NCBI GenBank assembly: GCA_905182995.1 | Contig: CAJJDP010000024.1 | Coordinates: forward strand, 312,610 to 376,609 | Length of the DNA: 64,000 nt | Direction: 5' to 3' | Source: Paramecium octaurelia | Lineage: Eukaryota; Ciliophora; Oligohymenophorea; Peniculida; Parameciidae | Shown here: positions 1 to 12,374 of the stretch, in pieces | Position numbering within the stretch: position 1 is the first letter of the stretch | How the letters are laid out: each line of letters begins with the position of its first letter | Made by a program: the position numbers and the translations under genes | The notes under the pieces: generated by a model | The model's input: the letters and a program-made list of their open reading frames with translations, nothing else | What the model was told of the DNA's origin: nothing | The model's database searches: none

Positions 1-226
1 ATTTCTTAAAGATCTTTTACCAACTTCTCTTTAAATTAATCCCTTACCATTCGTAAAATTCTTTTTTCACAAAAGGATTGAAGCAGGGCAAATTTTTCTA
101 AAGGTAGACAGTAAATACCATCAAAATTGTTATTTTCAAATAATTAATTAATTTCTTCTTCGTTTATTTATTATTATTATTATAAAATGAGAGTATTTTT
201 ATCATTTTATCCCTCCTCTTGCAACT

Positions 227-821
227 ATGGTTTTCTCATTATTAATTATGCCCATAATATATCTTCCTATTTTGTATTTTTCTTTTTAGGAGCATTCTTA
301 AATTCTTTGCATATTTAAGGTATTTAATGAAGGATTTTACATTTAAAATCAACATTGTTCATCCAAAATGTTTTAAGATCGTCGTTTTAAATTGGATAGT
401 TATCCATTTAATTCCCTTGTTGACTTTAATAAAATCTAAATTGCTAATAAATCTTACATCAAAGCTATGGCTTTTTCAAACTCATTTATTACCCAACCAG
501 CACATGTCTAAAATGTTTTAGGATTAAACCAAATAGCATCGTTAACAATATATTATTTGGCTATTGTGTTTAGTGTCACCTTTGGCTAAGAAGAAAATGC
601 TAATCCGTTGGAACATTCAATTAACAAGTTTATAATTTCTTCTAATGACCCTTGTAAGCAAAATTTATCGAAGATATCATCTTAATCAATGATACAAATC
701 TTAGAAAGTAATTTCTTATCATTTTTATAATCAAACGAATACCTATTCTAAATGCAATTTCTCCTCCTCATGAGAACGCCTTTTACGAACCAAACAAACA
801 ACCTTTATATCTTCGTTTATT
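227..821 (+). CDS. doubtful ORF, hypothetical protein
   Basis: An open frame of about 198 codons runs from an ATG at 227 to a TGA at 819-821 when TAA and TAG are read as Gln. A 26-nt GT...TAG stretch (811-836) could extend it by about 40 codons. It has hydrophobic stretches but no family that I recognise. With TGA as the only stop, frames of this size arise by chance in AT-rich DNA, so coding is not established. The upstream 226 bases hold nothing I can name. Confidence 0.3.
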
Positions 822-1617
822 GAAGGGAATCTTAACTTAGAATAGCTTAATACTTAGGGTTTTCATCTTTTAAAGCATAACTAGATCTTTCAACAAGCAA
901 ATCATGTAGATACATACGCATTATAAAGGTAGTTATCTTCTTTGAATTGACGGCAATCTCGTTTATTTTTTATTTCTTAACCCTAAAAATTACCACAATT
1001 AATAAAATATATATATAGCGTAAGAACAAAAAGCAACACTTAAATTTTGCTGCTTCAAAAAGTGATTAAATTATAATAAATACCATTGAATAAGGTCGTT
1101 TTTGTAAGTGTTTTCAAATGATTCAATCGTTTCACAACCATGATTGTTGTATTTCGCAGTCAAATATTTAGGAATGGTATAAAGCATGTATATTTGTAAA
1201 TTTTATAATTTATTAATTATTGTACTCTTTAATTTTAGATATAAAAGGCATGGCTCATTGTAATAATGATTTTACCTTAACATTTAAATATCTCCATATT
1301 TTGTATTTAAAATTTATAATATCAGAAACTAAATAAATTTATTTCTGTTTTTTTGTTATGTGTTCTATTATATTAAATAATATTTAATAAATTTGAGTCA
1401 ATCTTCTATCATTTGCTTGTAATTATAATTTATAAACCTTAATTCTCTGTTTATTTCTGTTTAAATGCATGGATAATTAGTAAATCTCATCTTTATTGAT
1501 AAATTGGAAGTATCTTAATTTGAATTTCAATGAATAGAAATCAAAAGTGATATAATGTTGAAGGGGTTTTATAAATTTTATTATACAATAATTTTATTGT
1601 AACAAATTAATTCATAA
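822..1617. other. intergenic or uncertain region
   Basis: About 800 bases of very AT-rich sequence separate the doubtful first ORF from the coiled-coil gene. I see no RNA gene, repeat array or convincing exon. The right part presumably holds the promoter of the gene starting at 1618. Confidence 0.5.
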
Positions 1618-3833
1618 ATGTCATCCCTTATTAAAAAAGATTAAAAGAAAGCCCCAAATTAGTACTTAGATTTTGATTAATTGGTTCATAAGAAATATCA
1701 CTATGATCAAAAGAAAGCTAATGACTAATCTGTTAAATAAGAATAGTATATTCTTGATCTTAAAAAAGCGTACTAAACTTAAATAATTAGTTATGATTAA
1801 CAAAAATTGGAGATCGAACCTTTATTCCAGAAAGTTGAGTTATTGTAAATAGAAAGAAAATAATTAATGGATGAAATCGAACAATATAAAATGAGTTAAA
1901 TGGAAATTCTTAAAAAATATGAATTCGAATATCAAGAGAAGGATAAATTGAACAAAGAATGCGCTAAGCTCAAATCATAAATTTAAGCATAATAAAAGAT
2001 GCAATTGCCAAAAGAGTCTTAGGAGAAAAAATGTAATGAATTAAAAGAATCACTATTTGTGACTATTAAGCATATTCTGAATGACTTCTTAGACAACTAC
2101 AATCATATTATGGGATTCAAAGACGAAAGTGAATGTACTATATAAATGGTATTTTTAGTATCGAGTAATTTATTGGAGGAATTACTTTAATAAATTGATG
2201 ATTCAATTATTATGTTTGTAGACAGTTTACCGGCTGAGTCAAACAAATAATTACAATCAGAAGAGATTTAACACTTGAAAGAGCAAGTCGAAAAAACTCT
2301 TCAAAAGGTCTTAAATTTGTAGGCCGAGAATTAAGATTTAAGTACAGCCTTAGATATTGAAAAATAGCATAAAGAAAAAATTATCAATTAAAGAAACAAT
2401 TAATAGCAAGTAATTAATCAATTAGATAATTAACTTGAAACAATCATTAATGAAAAGAAAAATCTTGAATCTTAAATATAGGAAATTTAAATGAAAAATC
2501 TAGAATTTTAACAAGATATATGTAGAGTTAATGATTTCAAAGAGGAGGAAAACGAAAAACTAAAAAATGAATTTATCGATTCAATTAATGAACTTTAAAA
2601 ATAAATCTCAAAGTTATAAATAGAAAATTCGAGATTGACTTCATTGGTTTAAAATACAGCTTAACAATAAAATAAGGACATAGAAACTTTGAATAATAAG
2701 CTTAGAGAATTGGAAAGTAAGCTAAATTAGGAAGAAATCAAATATGAATAAAAATCTAGAGAAGTAAAAATATATAATAATTAAAAGATGGCAAGAATTG
2801 AAAAAGAAATGAATTAATATAAAGCTGAAGCAACCAAACTATTTGAAGAAAATAATTTATGCTAAAAGTAATTAGAAGTAATAAAGGAAAAAAGAAAGTA
2901 GGATAAAGAAGTTCTAGATAAATAAAAAGAAAAATTCAAGAAACTTAAATTACAATTGTAACAGTCAGAAAATGAATCGTAAACTAAAATAGTCTAATTA
3001 GAAGAATAAATAACATAACTGACCTAATAATTAGAATAAGATAAATCTAATTAATAAAGTAATTTGAATACAGAAGTTTTGATGGAAAAAGAGTTAGAAT
3101 TATCAAAGTTAGATTAACTTGTTTCGGAGTAATTATAAATAAAATATTTAGATAAACATAAAAAATCAATGACTAAAAGTAACTTATTTTGGATATGAAA
3201 ATTCAGATCAATTCATTAGAATAAGAACTACAAGAATTAAGGCTTACCAATCAATAGCATCAAGAAAGAAGGGCAGTTGCTTTTAGTGAAATTAATCGTT
3301 TAGAACAGTAAAATTCTATTTTAAAATAAGTAATTTCACCATCACTATATTAGCGTATCAATGATTAAGATCAAACTATAAAATAGCTTCAATCTGAAGT
3401 TTAAGAACTAGTAAAGTAACCAAAAAGTAATTCTCAATAAAATCATACTCCCACTCATAATCAAAGTTATTCTAAGACTCTCATGAATGAAGCCACTACT
3501 TTAGACTCATCTAGATTATCTGATACGGATTCTTAAATATCGAAGACAGCCAAAGCTGCTTCTTTAATTTTGAATGGCTTAAATTACTTTAAACTTAGGC
3601 CTTAAGTTACTATTTAATAAGTTGATGATCCCAATAGAAAAATTGCTGAATAGGCTTTATAAAAGTAAGCATCGGAGTTGAAATCCAATTTAGAATAATT
3701 GTATAAGAGTTTCTTATCCACTTTATTACTAAATTAAGTTAATGATGAGAAGTTTTTGAAGTTTGAGAGACAAATTAACGAATGTGTTAAAAAGACATAA
3801 GATTTAAATGATAATATTGAGGATTTTTTTTGA
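1618..3833 (+). CDS. coiled-coil protein, 730 aa
   Basis: The frame starts at ATG 1618 and ends at TGA 3831-3833. One 23-nt intron (3129-3151, GTAATT...TTTAG) restores the frame. The product is about 730 aa, almost entirely Gln/Glu/Lys/Leu-rich with heptad-like spacing from about residue 60 to 560, so a long rod-like coiled coil is expected. The C-terminal 150 residues are less regular (Ser/Thr-rich, with a short helix near the end). Many Gln codons are TAA or TAG, which makes the gene invisible in the standard code. No enzymatic motif is present. A cytoskeletal, basal-body or cortical structural role is typical of such ciliate proteins but is inference. Confidence 0.85.
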
Positions 3834-3897
3834 TTTATTATTAATTTTGTAGATTAATACTTTAATTAATTCTTATGAAAATAAAATAATAATTAGT

Positions 3898-4898
3898 ATG
3901 AAATTATTAATATTTCTTGGAAAACTATTTACATGTCTAATTTTGATTTGGGAAGGAATGCAAATGATTGATTTACCTATAAAAGTGTTATCCAATTTTA
4001 TAAATCATCACTAATTGATTTGGAGATTAGGCGAATAATTTTTTATCGAGAATTTCTCCGAAGATGTATGAAATTGAATGAAATATATAAAATAGAATAA
4101 TCCTTTTTCAGGCGAATAAAATTATAAATTCTTTGTCATTACATTGATATAAGGTCTGGGGGGTTTGTAAATATTGTTGGCTACGTTTATATTTTTTGGA
4201 AAAACTTGGGCTAATGCTATTTAAATTGGAATAATTTTAATGAAATCATATCAAGGAATTGGAGAATATTGTTTTTAAGAATTAATATATACGATAGGAA
4301 GAATAGGAAGTTTAATGATATGATTTTATTAAAATAATGTACATACACATATTAGTATATATTAAAGACTAAATAAGCCGAGTTAAATTTCTTATATTTG
4401 TTGGTTTTTCGATTTCATTACTTCAGGAGTTTATAAATTAAAGGAACCACAATATGCTGCTGAAAATTTTGGCTAATGGATAACCAACCTTATACTTGGT
4501 AGGCAGAGATTTAGAATATTGACCTTCCGGTAAGTAATTGAATTAATCTTTTTAGAGACCTGATTTCATCAAAGATTTCTCTATTTAATTATTTAAGGAT
4601 TAGTTTTGCTGAAATTGTGTGAATTACTGTTTCTGCCAATTTGAATTTTGGATAGGCAAGAGAAGTATTTTCCTTTTTCGTATTATTCTTTGTAAATGCT
4701 ATTCACAATCTCTACCTTCATGCAATAGCATAAGAGTAACTTTAACAAAGATTGAAAAATAGTGATATCTTGTTAGGGGAGATCTAAGGATATTGGACAT
4801 TAGGTAATAGTTGAATTTGCGATTAACCTGCAGCAGATGAAGAATCAAAAGTAACTCAAGCAAAAGCTGCCAAAATTGAGAAAACTTAGACAAATTGA
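3898..4898 (+). CDS. multipass membrane protein with two unexplained in-frame TGAs
   Basis: Frame from ATG 3898 to TGA 4896-4898. Recognisable introns lie at 4066-4095 (30 nt), 4530-4555 (26 nt) and 4804-4833 (30 nt). The product would have several hydrophobic segments, including a Gly-rich one near residue 90 (GLGGLQILLATFIFF), and a charged tail DEESKVTQAKAAKIEKTQTN. The pattern loosely resembles small four-helix membrane proteins such as DoxX/SURF4-type, but I cannot name it. Two TGAs (4321-4323 and 4620-4622) interrupt one continuous frame and no standard intron of length divisible by 3 spans either. The gene may be a decaying duplicate, may use atypical introns, or the sequence may carry errors. 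Confidence 0.5.
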
Positions 4899-4970
4899 GT
4901 AATTTAATAGATTTATATGATTATAAGAGCATTTCAAATATTTTGTTAAAAGTCAAAAATTAAATATTCA

Positions 4971-6434
4971 ATGGGATTAGATATAAATTTATTAAGAGAA
5001 GACAAAGGTGGTAACCCAAATTTGGTGAAAGAATGGTGCTAGAAGAGATTTTAAGACCCAGCTATAGTTGATAAGGTTATAGCTCTTGATTAGGAATGGA
5101 GAAAAGGTACTCAAATTTTTAAATCGCTTCTTAGCAAGATTTAATCTTGATCAACTTAATAAGGAGTATGGTATTGCCAACAAGAAGATTGCTGATAAGA
5201 AGAAGGCCAATAAACAAGACCCATGTGTTGAAGAAGTTGAATAGGCCAAAACAATAGATCTTAAAATCAAAGAAGCTTAAAAGGTAGGACTCCTCATCTA
5301 ATATGTAGATTGAATAAGAATAAGAGAACATATTAACATCAACACTCAACAAGATTGGAAATTTAGTCCATGAATCAGTTCCAGTATCCAAAGATGAAGC
5401 TGAAAATAGAATTGAAGTAACCTGGGGCTAAATCCCTAACATTCAAGTCAATAGCACTCCAGGCAGATGTCACCATCATGAAATCTTATTTATGATTGAT
5501 GGTGTTGATCTTAAGAGGGGTTCTAAGATAGCAGGCCACCGAGCCTACTTCCTTAAGGGACCAGGTCTCCTTTTGAATCAAGCTTTGGTAAGCTATGGAA
5601 TTCAATTCCTCAATCAAAGAGGTTACACTCCAGTTCAAACCCCCTTCTTCATGAAAAAAACCTGTATGGCTGAGACAGCTTAATTGTCTGATTTCGATGA
5701 CCAATTGTACAAAGTATGAACAATTTTTGTATAATTTGATAGGTTACTGGTAATCCAGAAGACGAAGACCTCTATCTTATTGCAACATCTGAATAACCTA
5801 TTTCTGCTATGTATAGAAAAGAATGGCTCGAACCTAAGGATCTACCAATTAAATATGGTGGTAGTTCTACTTGTTTCAGAAAGGAAGCCGGTGCACATGG
5901 CAAAGATGTTTGGGGAATCTTCAGAGTCCATCAATTTGAAAAGATTGAGCAATTTGTCATTTGCTCTCCTGAAGAATCATGGAAATTCCATGAGGAAATG
6001 ATTACTGCTGGATAAGACTTTGTGAAGTCTTTGGAATTACCTTACAGAGTAGTCAATATCGTTTCTGGAGCATTAAATGATGCTGCAGCCAAAAAATACG
6101 ATTTGGAAGCTTGGTTCCCAGGATATAAAGATTATAGAGAATTGTAATCTTGTTCAAACTGTCTTGACTACCAATCCAGAGCTCTTGAAATCCGTTATGG
6201 TGCTAAAAAGGCTGATGAGAAGGAGAAGAAATATGTGCATATGCTTAATGCAACACTGTGTGCAACAGAAAGAACCTTATGTTGCATTTTGGAGAATTAT
6301 TAAACAGAAACTGGAGTGAAAGTCCCTGCTGTTTTAGTAAGTGATTGAAATAATATGTTTAGTAACCGTTTGTCGGCAAGGATTTCATTCCTTACGTTAA
6401 GCCATTACCTAAGAAGGAAGATCTAGGTGCATGA
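4971..6434 (+). CDS. SARS1: seryl-tRNA synthetase (cytosolic type)
   Basis: Class II aminoacyl-tRNA synthetase that charges tRNA-Ser in the cytosol. Five exons join with introns at 5107-5134, 5284-5308, 5714-5742 and 6337-6362, giving exactly 451 aa. The N-terminal helical arm (residues 1-115, Lys/Glu-rich) binds the tRNA. Motif 2 reads [20 protein letters not shown], followed by the serine-site segment [11 protein letters not shown] and motif 3 [20 protein letters not shown]. The end is short and lacks the long basic tail of animal enzymes. Stop at 6432-6434. In-frame TAA falls where the family has Gln, direct support for the ciliate code. The next gene converges on it 47 bp downstream. Confidence 0.97.
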
Positions 6435-6481
6435 AGAACATTATATACAAATAATATAATTCTATAAAATTCAATATTCCA

Positions 6482-7282
6482 TCATTAATCTAATGGTGCG
6501 TTATTAATAATATTGTTTAATTTATTGGCTTATTTTTGTTAATTCTTTTATTAATTAGTATTTCCTTTTTCACCTTAATTCTTTTATTGTCTATTTTTAT
6601 TCTAATTCTATTCTTAATTATTTGGATTTCCTTTTTAATTCTAAAAACTCTTTCTTTAAATTTCTTATTCCTCAGGCACTTTTAACTTAACAGTTTGATA
6701 TTTCAATTCTTAATTTACTTCAATACATACCATCCCCAAGTATTATCGGTATTTCACAAACACTCTCTTTTCTAAAAACATTCATTTGTTCTGTTATTTT
6801 CTATATTTTTTATTTAACATCTTCTGGCAATTCGATGTCCTTTTTAGTGAACATGTAAATACAATTTATCCTCTCAATCTTCATAATTTTCTACAAATGT
6901 GTCCTTATAACGCTATTAAATGGAAAATACCTTATCTCTTCTTTAGCCAGAATTATTTTCTGATTATATTTCCAAAATACGGTTGAAGCCTGTATCAAAA
7001 TATCTGTGATGCTTGAAATAATATTGCAATTTACGATTAATCATAAATTAAAATTAAGGCCAAAAAATTCGATTAATTCGCTCTTAGCTTTCTTATTGCA
7101 CTCCTTATTCCAACCTTTGTCTACACATATTAGGACAATTCTTAATCGTTCTTAATCTATTGAATGCATTTGACCAAATCTTAAGAGGAGTATTGGTCTA
7201 AAGTTTTGAAGTTGTACTCGAAAGGTTGATGAAGACAAGTACGTATCGGCTACTTACGCTTTTCTTTAATTTGTTGTTTCAT
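6482..7282 (-). CDS. basic protein, 251 aa, possibly L7Ae-like
   Basis: Minus-strand gene, start ATG at 7280-7282, stop at 6482-6484, with introns at 7012-7034 (23 nt) and 6709-6730 (22 nt), both ending AAG. Join arithmetic gives exactly 251 aa. The N-terminus is basic. A middle segment (VGIRSAIRKLRANQSNFLAL) recalls the first helix and strand of the L7Ae/L30e RNA-binding fold, as in RNase P/MRP subunits, but the match is weak. The last 60 residues are Asn/Gln/Lys low complexity. Function unknown; the L7Ae idea is inference. Confidence 0.75.
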
Positions 7283-7392
7283 GGAAAAATTGCTTTTATA
7301 TTAAATAAATATAAATTCATTTATTAGTTGAACTTGAACTTTAGCCAGAGTTTTCTTGAAAGTTCCTACTCTGTTATTTGAGAGTCATATAA

Positions 7393-7999
7393 TCAGCCAG
7401 TATCAACTTGAGCCACTTCCAGGTCTGTTTTAGTGAAGGTTGTTCTCGAAATGAATTGTCTGGATGACAACTAACCACCATATGCAAAAGAGATTCTATA
7501 AATTTATGTTCATGGGAGTATTTAGATCTTCCTTAATATAATAGTACTTCAAAATTTGCAATTCTTCCGACATATCTTAATTTAATTTATTTGTTGTGAT
7601 TACTTCTTATTCCAATTTTAATATGGTTTTTTTCAATTCAATATTTATCTTCTGTAATTAACCATTGTGCATTATTTCACTATGCAATTTATCAGACATT
7701 TGCTACAGTTCCTTATTCAATTCATCAATGTATTTCTAATTCCTATTCGAATTTTTAAATTGCTCCTCTAGCTCAATTTTTAAATCCTAAACCTGATTGA
7801 GCAACAGCTATTCGACCTTCCTCAACTGCACAATGATATCGTTTAATTTTTATATTTCCTAATCCAAATTTTGTTATTGTCTGGGCAATGATCTACTATA
7901 AGATTTTTTTTAAAGATCACAATTTAGAGATTTCCTTGCTGTATATGAATCTGAAGACAAATTAGCTTCTGCGTCAGTCTCCCGAATGGAATATAACAT
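7393..7999 (-). CDS. small coiled-coil protein
   Basis: Starts at ATG 7997-7999 and ends at TGA 7393-7395. Residues 40-150 are Gln/Leu/Glu/Lys-rich with clear coiled-coil character. Near 7470-7560 the frame has to change by one to reach a natural C-terminus (...TDLEVAQVDTG). A 19-nt intron with GTGG donor or a 52-nt intron would do it, neither typical, so the exact join is unresolved; about 185-195 aa. It lies head-to-tail between two other minus-strand genes, 110 bp before the next start. No function can be assigned. Confidence 0.65.
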
Positions 8000-8063
8000 T
8001 GAAATTTTAACGAAATTTAATAATAAATATATTATATTTTGAAGGGAATTATTGGTGTTAATA

Positions 8064-9230
8064 TCACTATCTAAATATGCCTCCCTTTTTTAAGGCATTT
8101 TCAGCATCCTTAATGGCTAATAATTCATTATCGTATTATTAGATCAAGGTATTGTGTGATGCAGTTCTTAAATTTCAAAGAATATGATACCTTTCAATCC
8201 ATCTATTTTGAGTGGCAGAGAGATTGTCTTCAGCTTCGGCCAAATTGAGTCTTGCATCATTCAAAATTGCATTGAGTGCTTTGATTTCTCCGTCCTTGGT
8301 CTCAATTTCAGCTTACAACAATGGAATCAACACATCTCTAATTCCAGTGATCTTGGCCTAGATTTCTGATAAAATGTCTTATTGCAATTTAGATTGTGCA
8401 TCATATTGATTTTGTAATGAGGTTTGTCCATCAATCAATGACTGTCTTAATTGATTCATATAGTTGATGACTTTGTTTAAGTTCTCTTAATCGACATAAT
8501 TGTTTTGAGCAATTTGTGTCAATGCCTTCACCAATGGTTAATAAAACACTCTCTTTGAAGATAATTATTTAAGACTAGGAATATAGAATGATGAATCATA
8601 CTGGTTATGCATCTTCTAAGAAACATCCTTGATATTTTCTGCCTTTTACAAAAGTGATGTTTCGTCTTTGACTTCATTCAACAATGCAATGGCTTAATCT
8701 AAAACTGCAATGGTGTCAGCATATTCGTTGAACTATCTGGTGAAGATGGATTTGTCTGAATTGATTTAAGCCTCTTTGGCATTGAATAATTTGGTTGCAT
8801 CGTATAGATCTTATTTAGCTTCTGTCAAAAGTTATTGTAATCTGCTTCTTTCATCTGTCAAGTCTTTTACATCGACTTCCAATTAGGCAATCTGAATGTA
8901 TAGGTTGCCACTATTACCTTGTTTTTGAAGTCTGTTATTTGATTTTAATAGTATTGCACATCTGCTTGATATTATTGATATTCTTATTCGTAGAATGCGT
9001 TTTCTTCGTTCTTTCTTGCCTTGAAGGATTCAGCCAATTCATCAAGAGCAACGAATAGTTATTGGAAATTGAAGTCTTTCGATGCCACTTCTGATAAACC
9101 CACAATAACTGATTGGAATGCATGTACAGATTCTCCAGTTGCTGACAAAATTCCTTAGCTATATGATCATGAGTCTTATATACTTGGCTAATGTCAAATA
9201 CAAAAGAGACAATGTGATGAATGCTTTCAT
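8064..9230 (-). CDS. trichocyst matrix protein
   Basis: Secretory protein of the trichocyst, the crystalline exocytotic organelle of Paramecium. Start at 9228-9230, stop at 8064-8066. Introns at 9159-9183, 8892-8917 and 8167-8190 give exactly 363 aa, the usual size of these precursors. The N-terminus MKAFITLSLLYLTLA is a cleavable signal peptide. The rest is acidic, Gln/Asn/Glu-rich and strongly helical in long coiled-coil blocks separated by short hinges, the hallmark of the family, whose members are cleaved into two mature chains during condensation. No TM segment or enzyme motif is present. The family assignment rests on composition, signal peptide and length. Confidence 0.85.
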
Positions 9231-9358
9231 TTATTTAATTATATATCCGTTTTTATATGCAATGTGATTTACGATAATTTATTATTTAATCACTTTGATT
9301 TTTCATTCCTATTAAGCATCATCTCCTAATCTACACTCATTATCAAATTAATCTACAA

Positions 9359-10189
9359 TCAAAACACTTCTATTACTTTCTATAAGTCAGAATAAAACAT
9401 TCCTATAAAAAATGAATTCATCAAATATAAACTATATGACAGTGTAGAATATATCTCGCTAACCATGTTTGCTATAAAATCTTCAGATGCACTTAAGCCA
9501 TCATTCAAACTTGGTTCTCCTTAAGCCATTGGCATTCCCATAAAAATACTAATGAAATTCACAGAAATAACTAAAATAGATTAAATATCTATTCAAATAC
9601 AAGCAGTAAATAAAAAGCAAATTACAGTAAACAAGGCTGCTTTTATTTGTTAACTCAAAGAAAACGGTTATAACTGATTTCTGAGTTTGGATGGTTGAGA
9701 ACCCTACTTATAACACATGTAATAGCTTGTGAATAGAAAATTCATAATAAACGAAAATGTTAATAAAATTCTGTCTTCGGTATCTAAAGGGATATAGGTT
9801 TGTGTACATAAAAAGTTGGATTGGTTTTTGTATTCAATGGGAAGTAAGGCAAAAGCCAGAAATGCTAGGTGGGATAACACTCCACTTAAAAATATCTAAA
9901 ATGAAAAGACTTTATGAGGAATCGATCTAGCTGAATAGCGTTTCCTAATGGGCTTGGATTAATTGGCCTAATAAACCAAATAATATATAATAATTCCCAT
10001 CAAACTTATTAAAGCATTTCCAATCTATAAAATATAATTTATTAAATATAATACAGTAAATAATTAATTCTTTTAAAAAGGCAACTCCAAAAACAAAGGG
10101 AATGTTTGAGCCCTTGCATATTAGAACTGACTCAAAATAGCTGCTGATAAAACTATCAGTGACATTGATAAATATATTGGTGGCAACAT
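9359..10189 (-). CDS. multipass membrane protein, possibly Frag1/DRAM/Sfk1-type
   Basis: Start ATG 10187-10189, stop 9359-9361. A 30-nt GTATTA...TATAG stretch (10025-10054) is probably an intron; it is divisible by 3 and open, so retention is possible (266 or 276 aa). Five to six hydrophobic segments are visible, with polar loops such as PIEYKNQSNFLCTQTYIPLD and a Gln/Asn tail. The layout, with hydrophobic helices and an acidic loop after the third, recalls Frag1/DRAM/Sfk1 proteins of membrane lipid remodelling, but I would not rely on that. Its start faces away from the trichocyst gene downstream on the same strand. Confidence 0.7.
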
Positions 10190-10347
10190 CTTGATTTGTT
10201 ATTTCAAATTTGTTTGTGTTTGAAGTGTTTACTCTTTATCTGTTATGCTAATAAATGATTGTTGTTCGTCATCTCTTGAAATCTCATTCAATATCATAAC
10301 CAGCCTCAAAAAACGAATAAAATATATATAATAATTATATTAAAAAA

Positions 10348-11455
10348 TCAAACCTTATAATTCTTATTTTAACTCTTAGCATGACGACTATAGTTTTCCA
10401 GATATTGGCTATCCAATGTGAGATTCTTATGTCCAATAGAAATGTCCAATTTTTTACCCTTGATTGTAGACTCTCTCATTTTGGGTCTGGTTTTATTACA
10501 TAATTAATAGCAAATACCTGGAATTGGGTACAACCTAGTACTGTTATAAACTAATTTCGGGTTCATCCTGTTCAGTTTTGATCCTGATTTCCTGGAAATT
10601 CTTTTTCCCATTTACAACTATGCTATTATTAATGTTTTAATTGATGTTGATGTAATTGTTGTTAACTTAAGGAGTTCTCTTATAGAAGGTTCCACCTATG
10701 CTATAAATCTACAATGGAATTACTTCTAATTGTTCATCTGTTTCTGTTGAGTGATCTTCAGGATTTGCTGAATATATTTGGATTTGTTTTTCTTCTCAGA
10801 AGACAAAGTGGGAGTAGCCCTGAATCCGAGATTCGATGAAGGTTTGGTGATGACACTTTCCCTGCCCTGACTCTGACTTGCTGCATTCACAGATAACTCT
10901 GTGGGCTTAGTAATTGAAGTATTGGATATATTGGTTCCACGTAACTTCTACATTCTAAATTATAAATTCCTTAAACCTGGAGGACTTCAAATTGGGAGCA
11001 TAGTTGAACTGCTTAGTTTTAGGTTGTGTTTCTTCTACAATCTGATCTGTCAATTTGATTAATCTCTCATTGAGAGCCTTCATGAAATGGGGTTGAGTAG
11101 CATCAGTCAATCGATCCAGATTATCACAATTGAGGTTATAGGTTGTAACATCTTTTAGGGATTGCAAGGATGTGTCTGATGAGGATTCATATTACTCTTT
11201 AGGAAATTTGAAGGTTTGGTTGATTTTGCAGGTTCTGAACCTAGAATTAAAATGAGTGTGCAATTACTTCATTTCTATTTCGAGTTTGAAATCTTCGACT
11301 TCAGAATCCTCATCTGGTTATGTTTTCATAATCAATTCAGCTGGTACTTGTGGTTTGACAATTTTCTAAAATATCAAATATTTCATAAGATCCTTGTCAA
11401 AACTTTTGGGTTATTGAACTTGTGGACTTTTGGACTTCTTGTTTCTGTTGGACAT
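10348..11455 (-). CDS. hypothetical disordered protein, 361 aa
   Basis: Start ATG 11453-11455, stop 10348-10350, with one 22-nt intron at 10955-10976; the join gives exactly 361 aa. The first 200 residues are mixed-charge with helical stretches (LTDATQPHFMKALNERLIKL). The C-terminal 160 are Ser/Thr/Asn/Lys-rich and look unstructured. GC content is slightly above that of the flanks, in keeping with coding. I recognise no domain. Confidence 0.75.
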
Positions 11456-11503
11456 AAATCTATAAATCTATATTAATAATAAAAAATAAATTAAAAGACA
11501 AAA

Positions 11504-12350
11504 TCAATATTAACTCCTCGTCCTCAATTTGGGCAGTTATCTTCTTCTCTCCAAATCCTTATTGGCATCTTCAATTACTTCTATTAAAATCTTTGATAAT
11601 TAATCACTTACTTGTCTTAAATTTCAACCACCCCTTTTTCCTATCAATTTCCATTTTGAATTGATTGAAATCAATGTTCACCTCCTTCTTCACTTTTAGA
11701 TCCAACTCAAACTTTAATAAAGATGATCTATTGATTTTAATTAATGAGCATTCTGAGATAGTTTTGACATTAAATTACATAGCTTTTGAGTTGAGACACT
11801 CATAAATTGCAAAATGTTTCCTATTCTAATTCAGAACCAACTCCACTCCTTCAGTACTCTTGTATTGTTACAATTATCCTTCCACAAGTACAATGCAATC
11901 TGTTGGCACCACTCCCTAATTGAACAGTATCCTATTTTCATTCAACTTTACAAAGGAACTCTCCTTGATCATTTATTTCAATTGATGATAACTCAAACCT
12001 TTGAATACACTGATATCCAAGAGCATGTCAATGGAGGTCTCAATCCTTCTTTGCTTTTCTTCCTATTGAAAATACTCCACCAATCCTTTGTTTATGAGAA
12101 TGACGTCGCTGTTCAAAGAGGCAATGATCTTGTTGTCTCTGATTACGATGTCCCCAAGCAATAATTTATAGTAATATAGATCGTCCATGTTTACAGTTTT
12201 ATCTTTTTTGATTTCCATTAATGTCGCTCTCTTAGATAAGAGTTCAATGGCAGCATCATTCTCGATGCCCTCTACGATTTTCAATTATTTAAAGAGATTG
12301 GGGTCGCAATGTCCGAATTTAATTTATTCTTTGAGCAATTATTTGCTCAT
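11504..12350 (-). CDS. cyclic-nucleotide-binding-domain-like protein
   Basis: Start ATG 12348-12350, stop 11504-11506, one 31-nt intron at 11581-11611, exactly 271 aa. Residues about 110-210 look like a cNMP-binding beta-roll: helix (LLDISVFKGLSYHQLKQMI), strand FVKLNENRILFNQGV, then VPTDCIVLVEGQLQ, the position of the usual 'D-x-x-Y-x-I-x-x-G' strand. The phosphate-binding 'GELAL...R.A' cassette is not clear, so ligand binding may be lost. Genes with this fold are numerous in ciliates. It is divergent from the carrier gene with only 24 bp between the two start codons. Confidence 0.75.
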
Positions 12351-12374
12351 TAATATTAATATTTAGATATTGAA

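Noticed and set aside
4321-4622. Selenocysteine insertion at the two TGAs
   Set aside because: No Sec-family motif is present and no SECIS-like hairpin was recognised after the gene; decay or odd introns are simpler.
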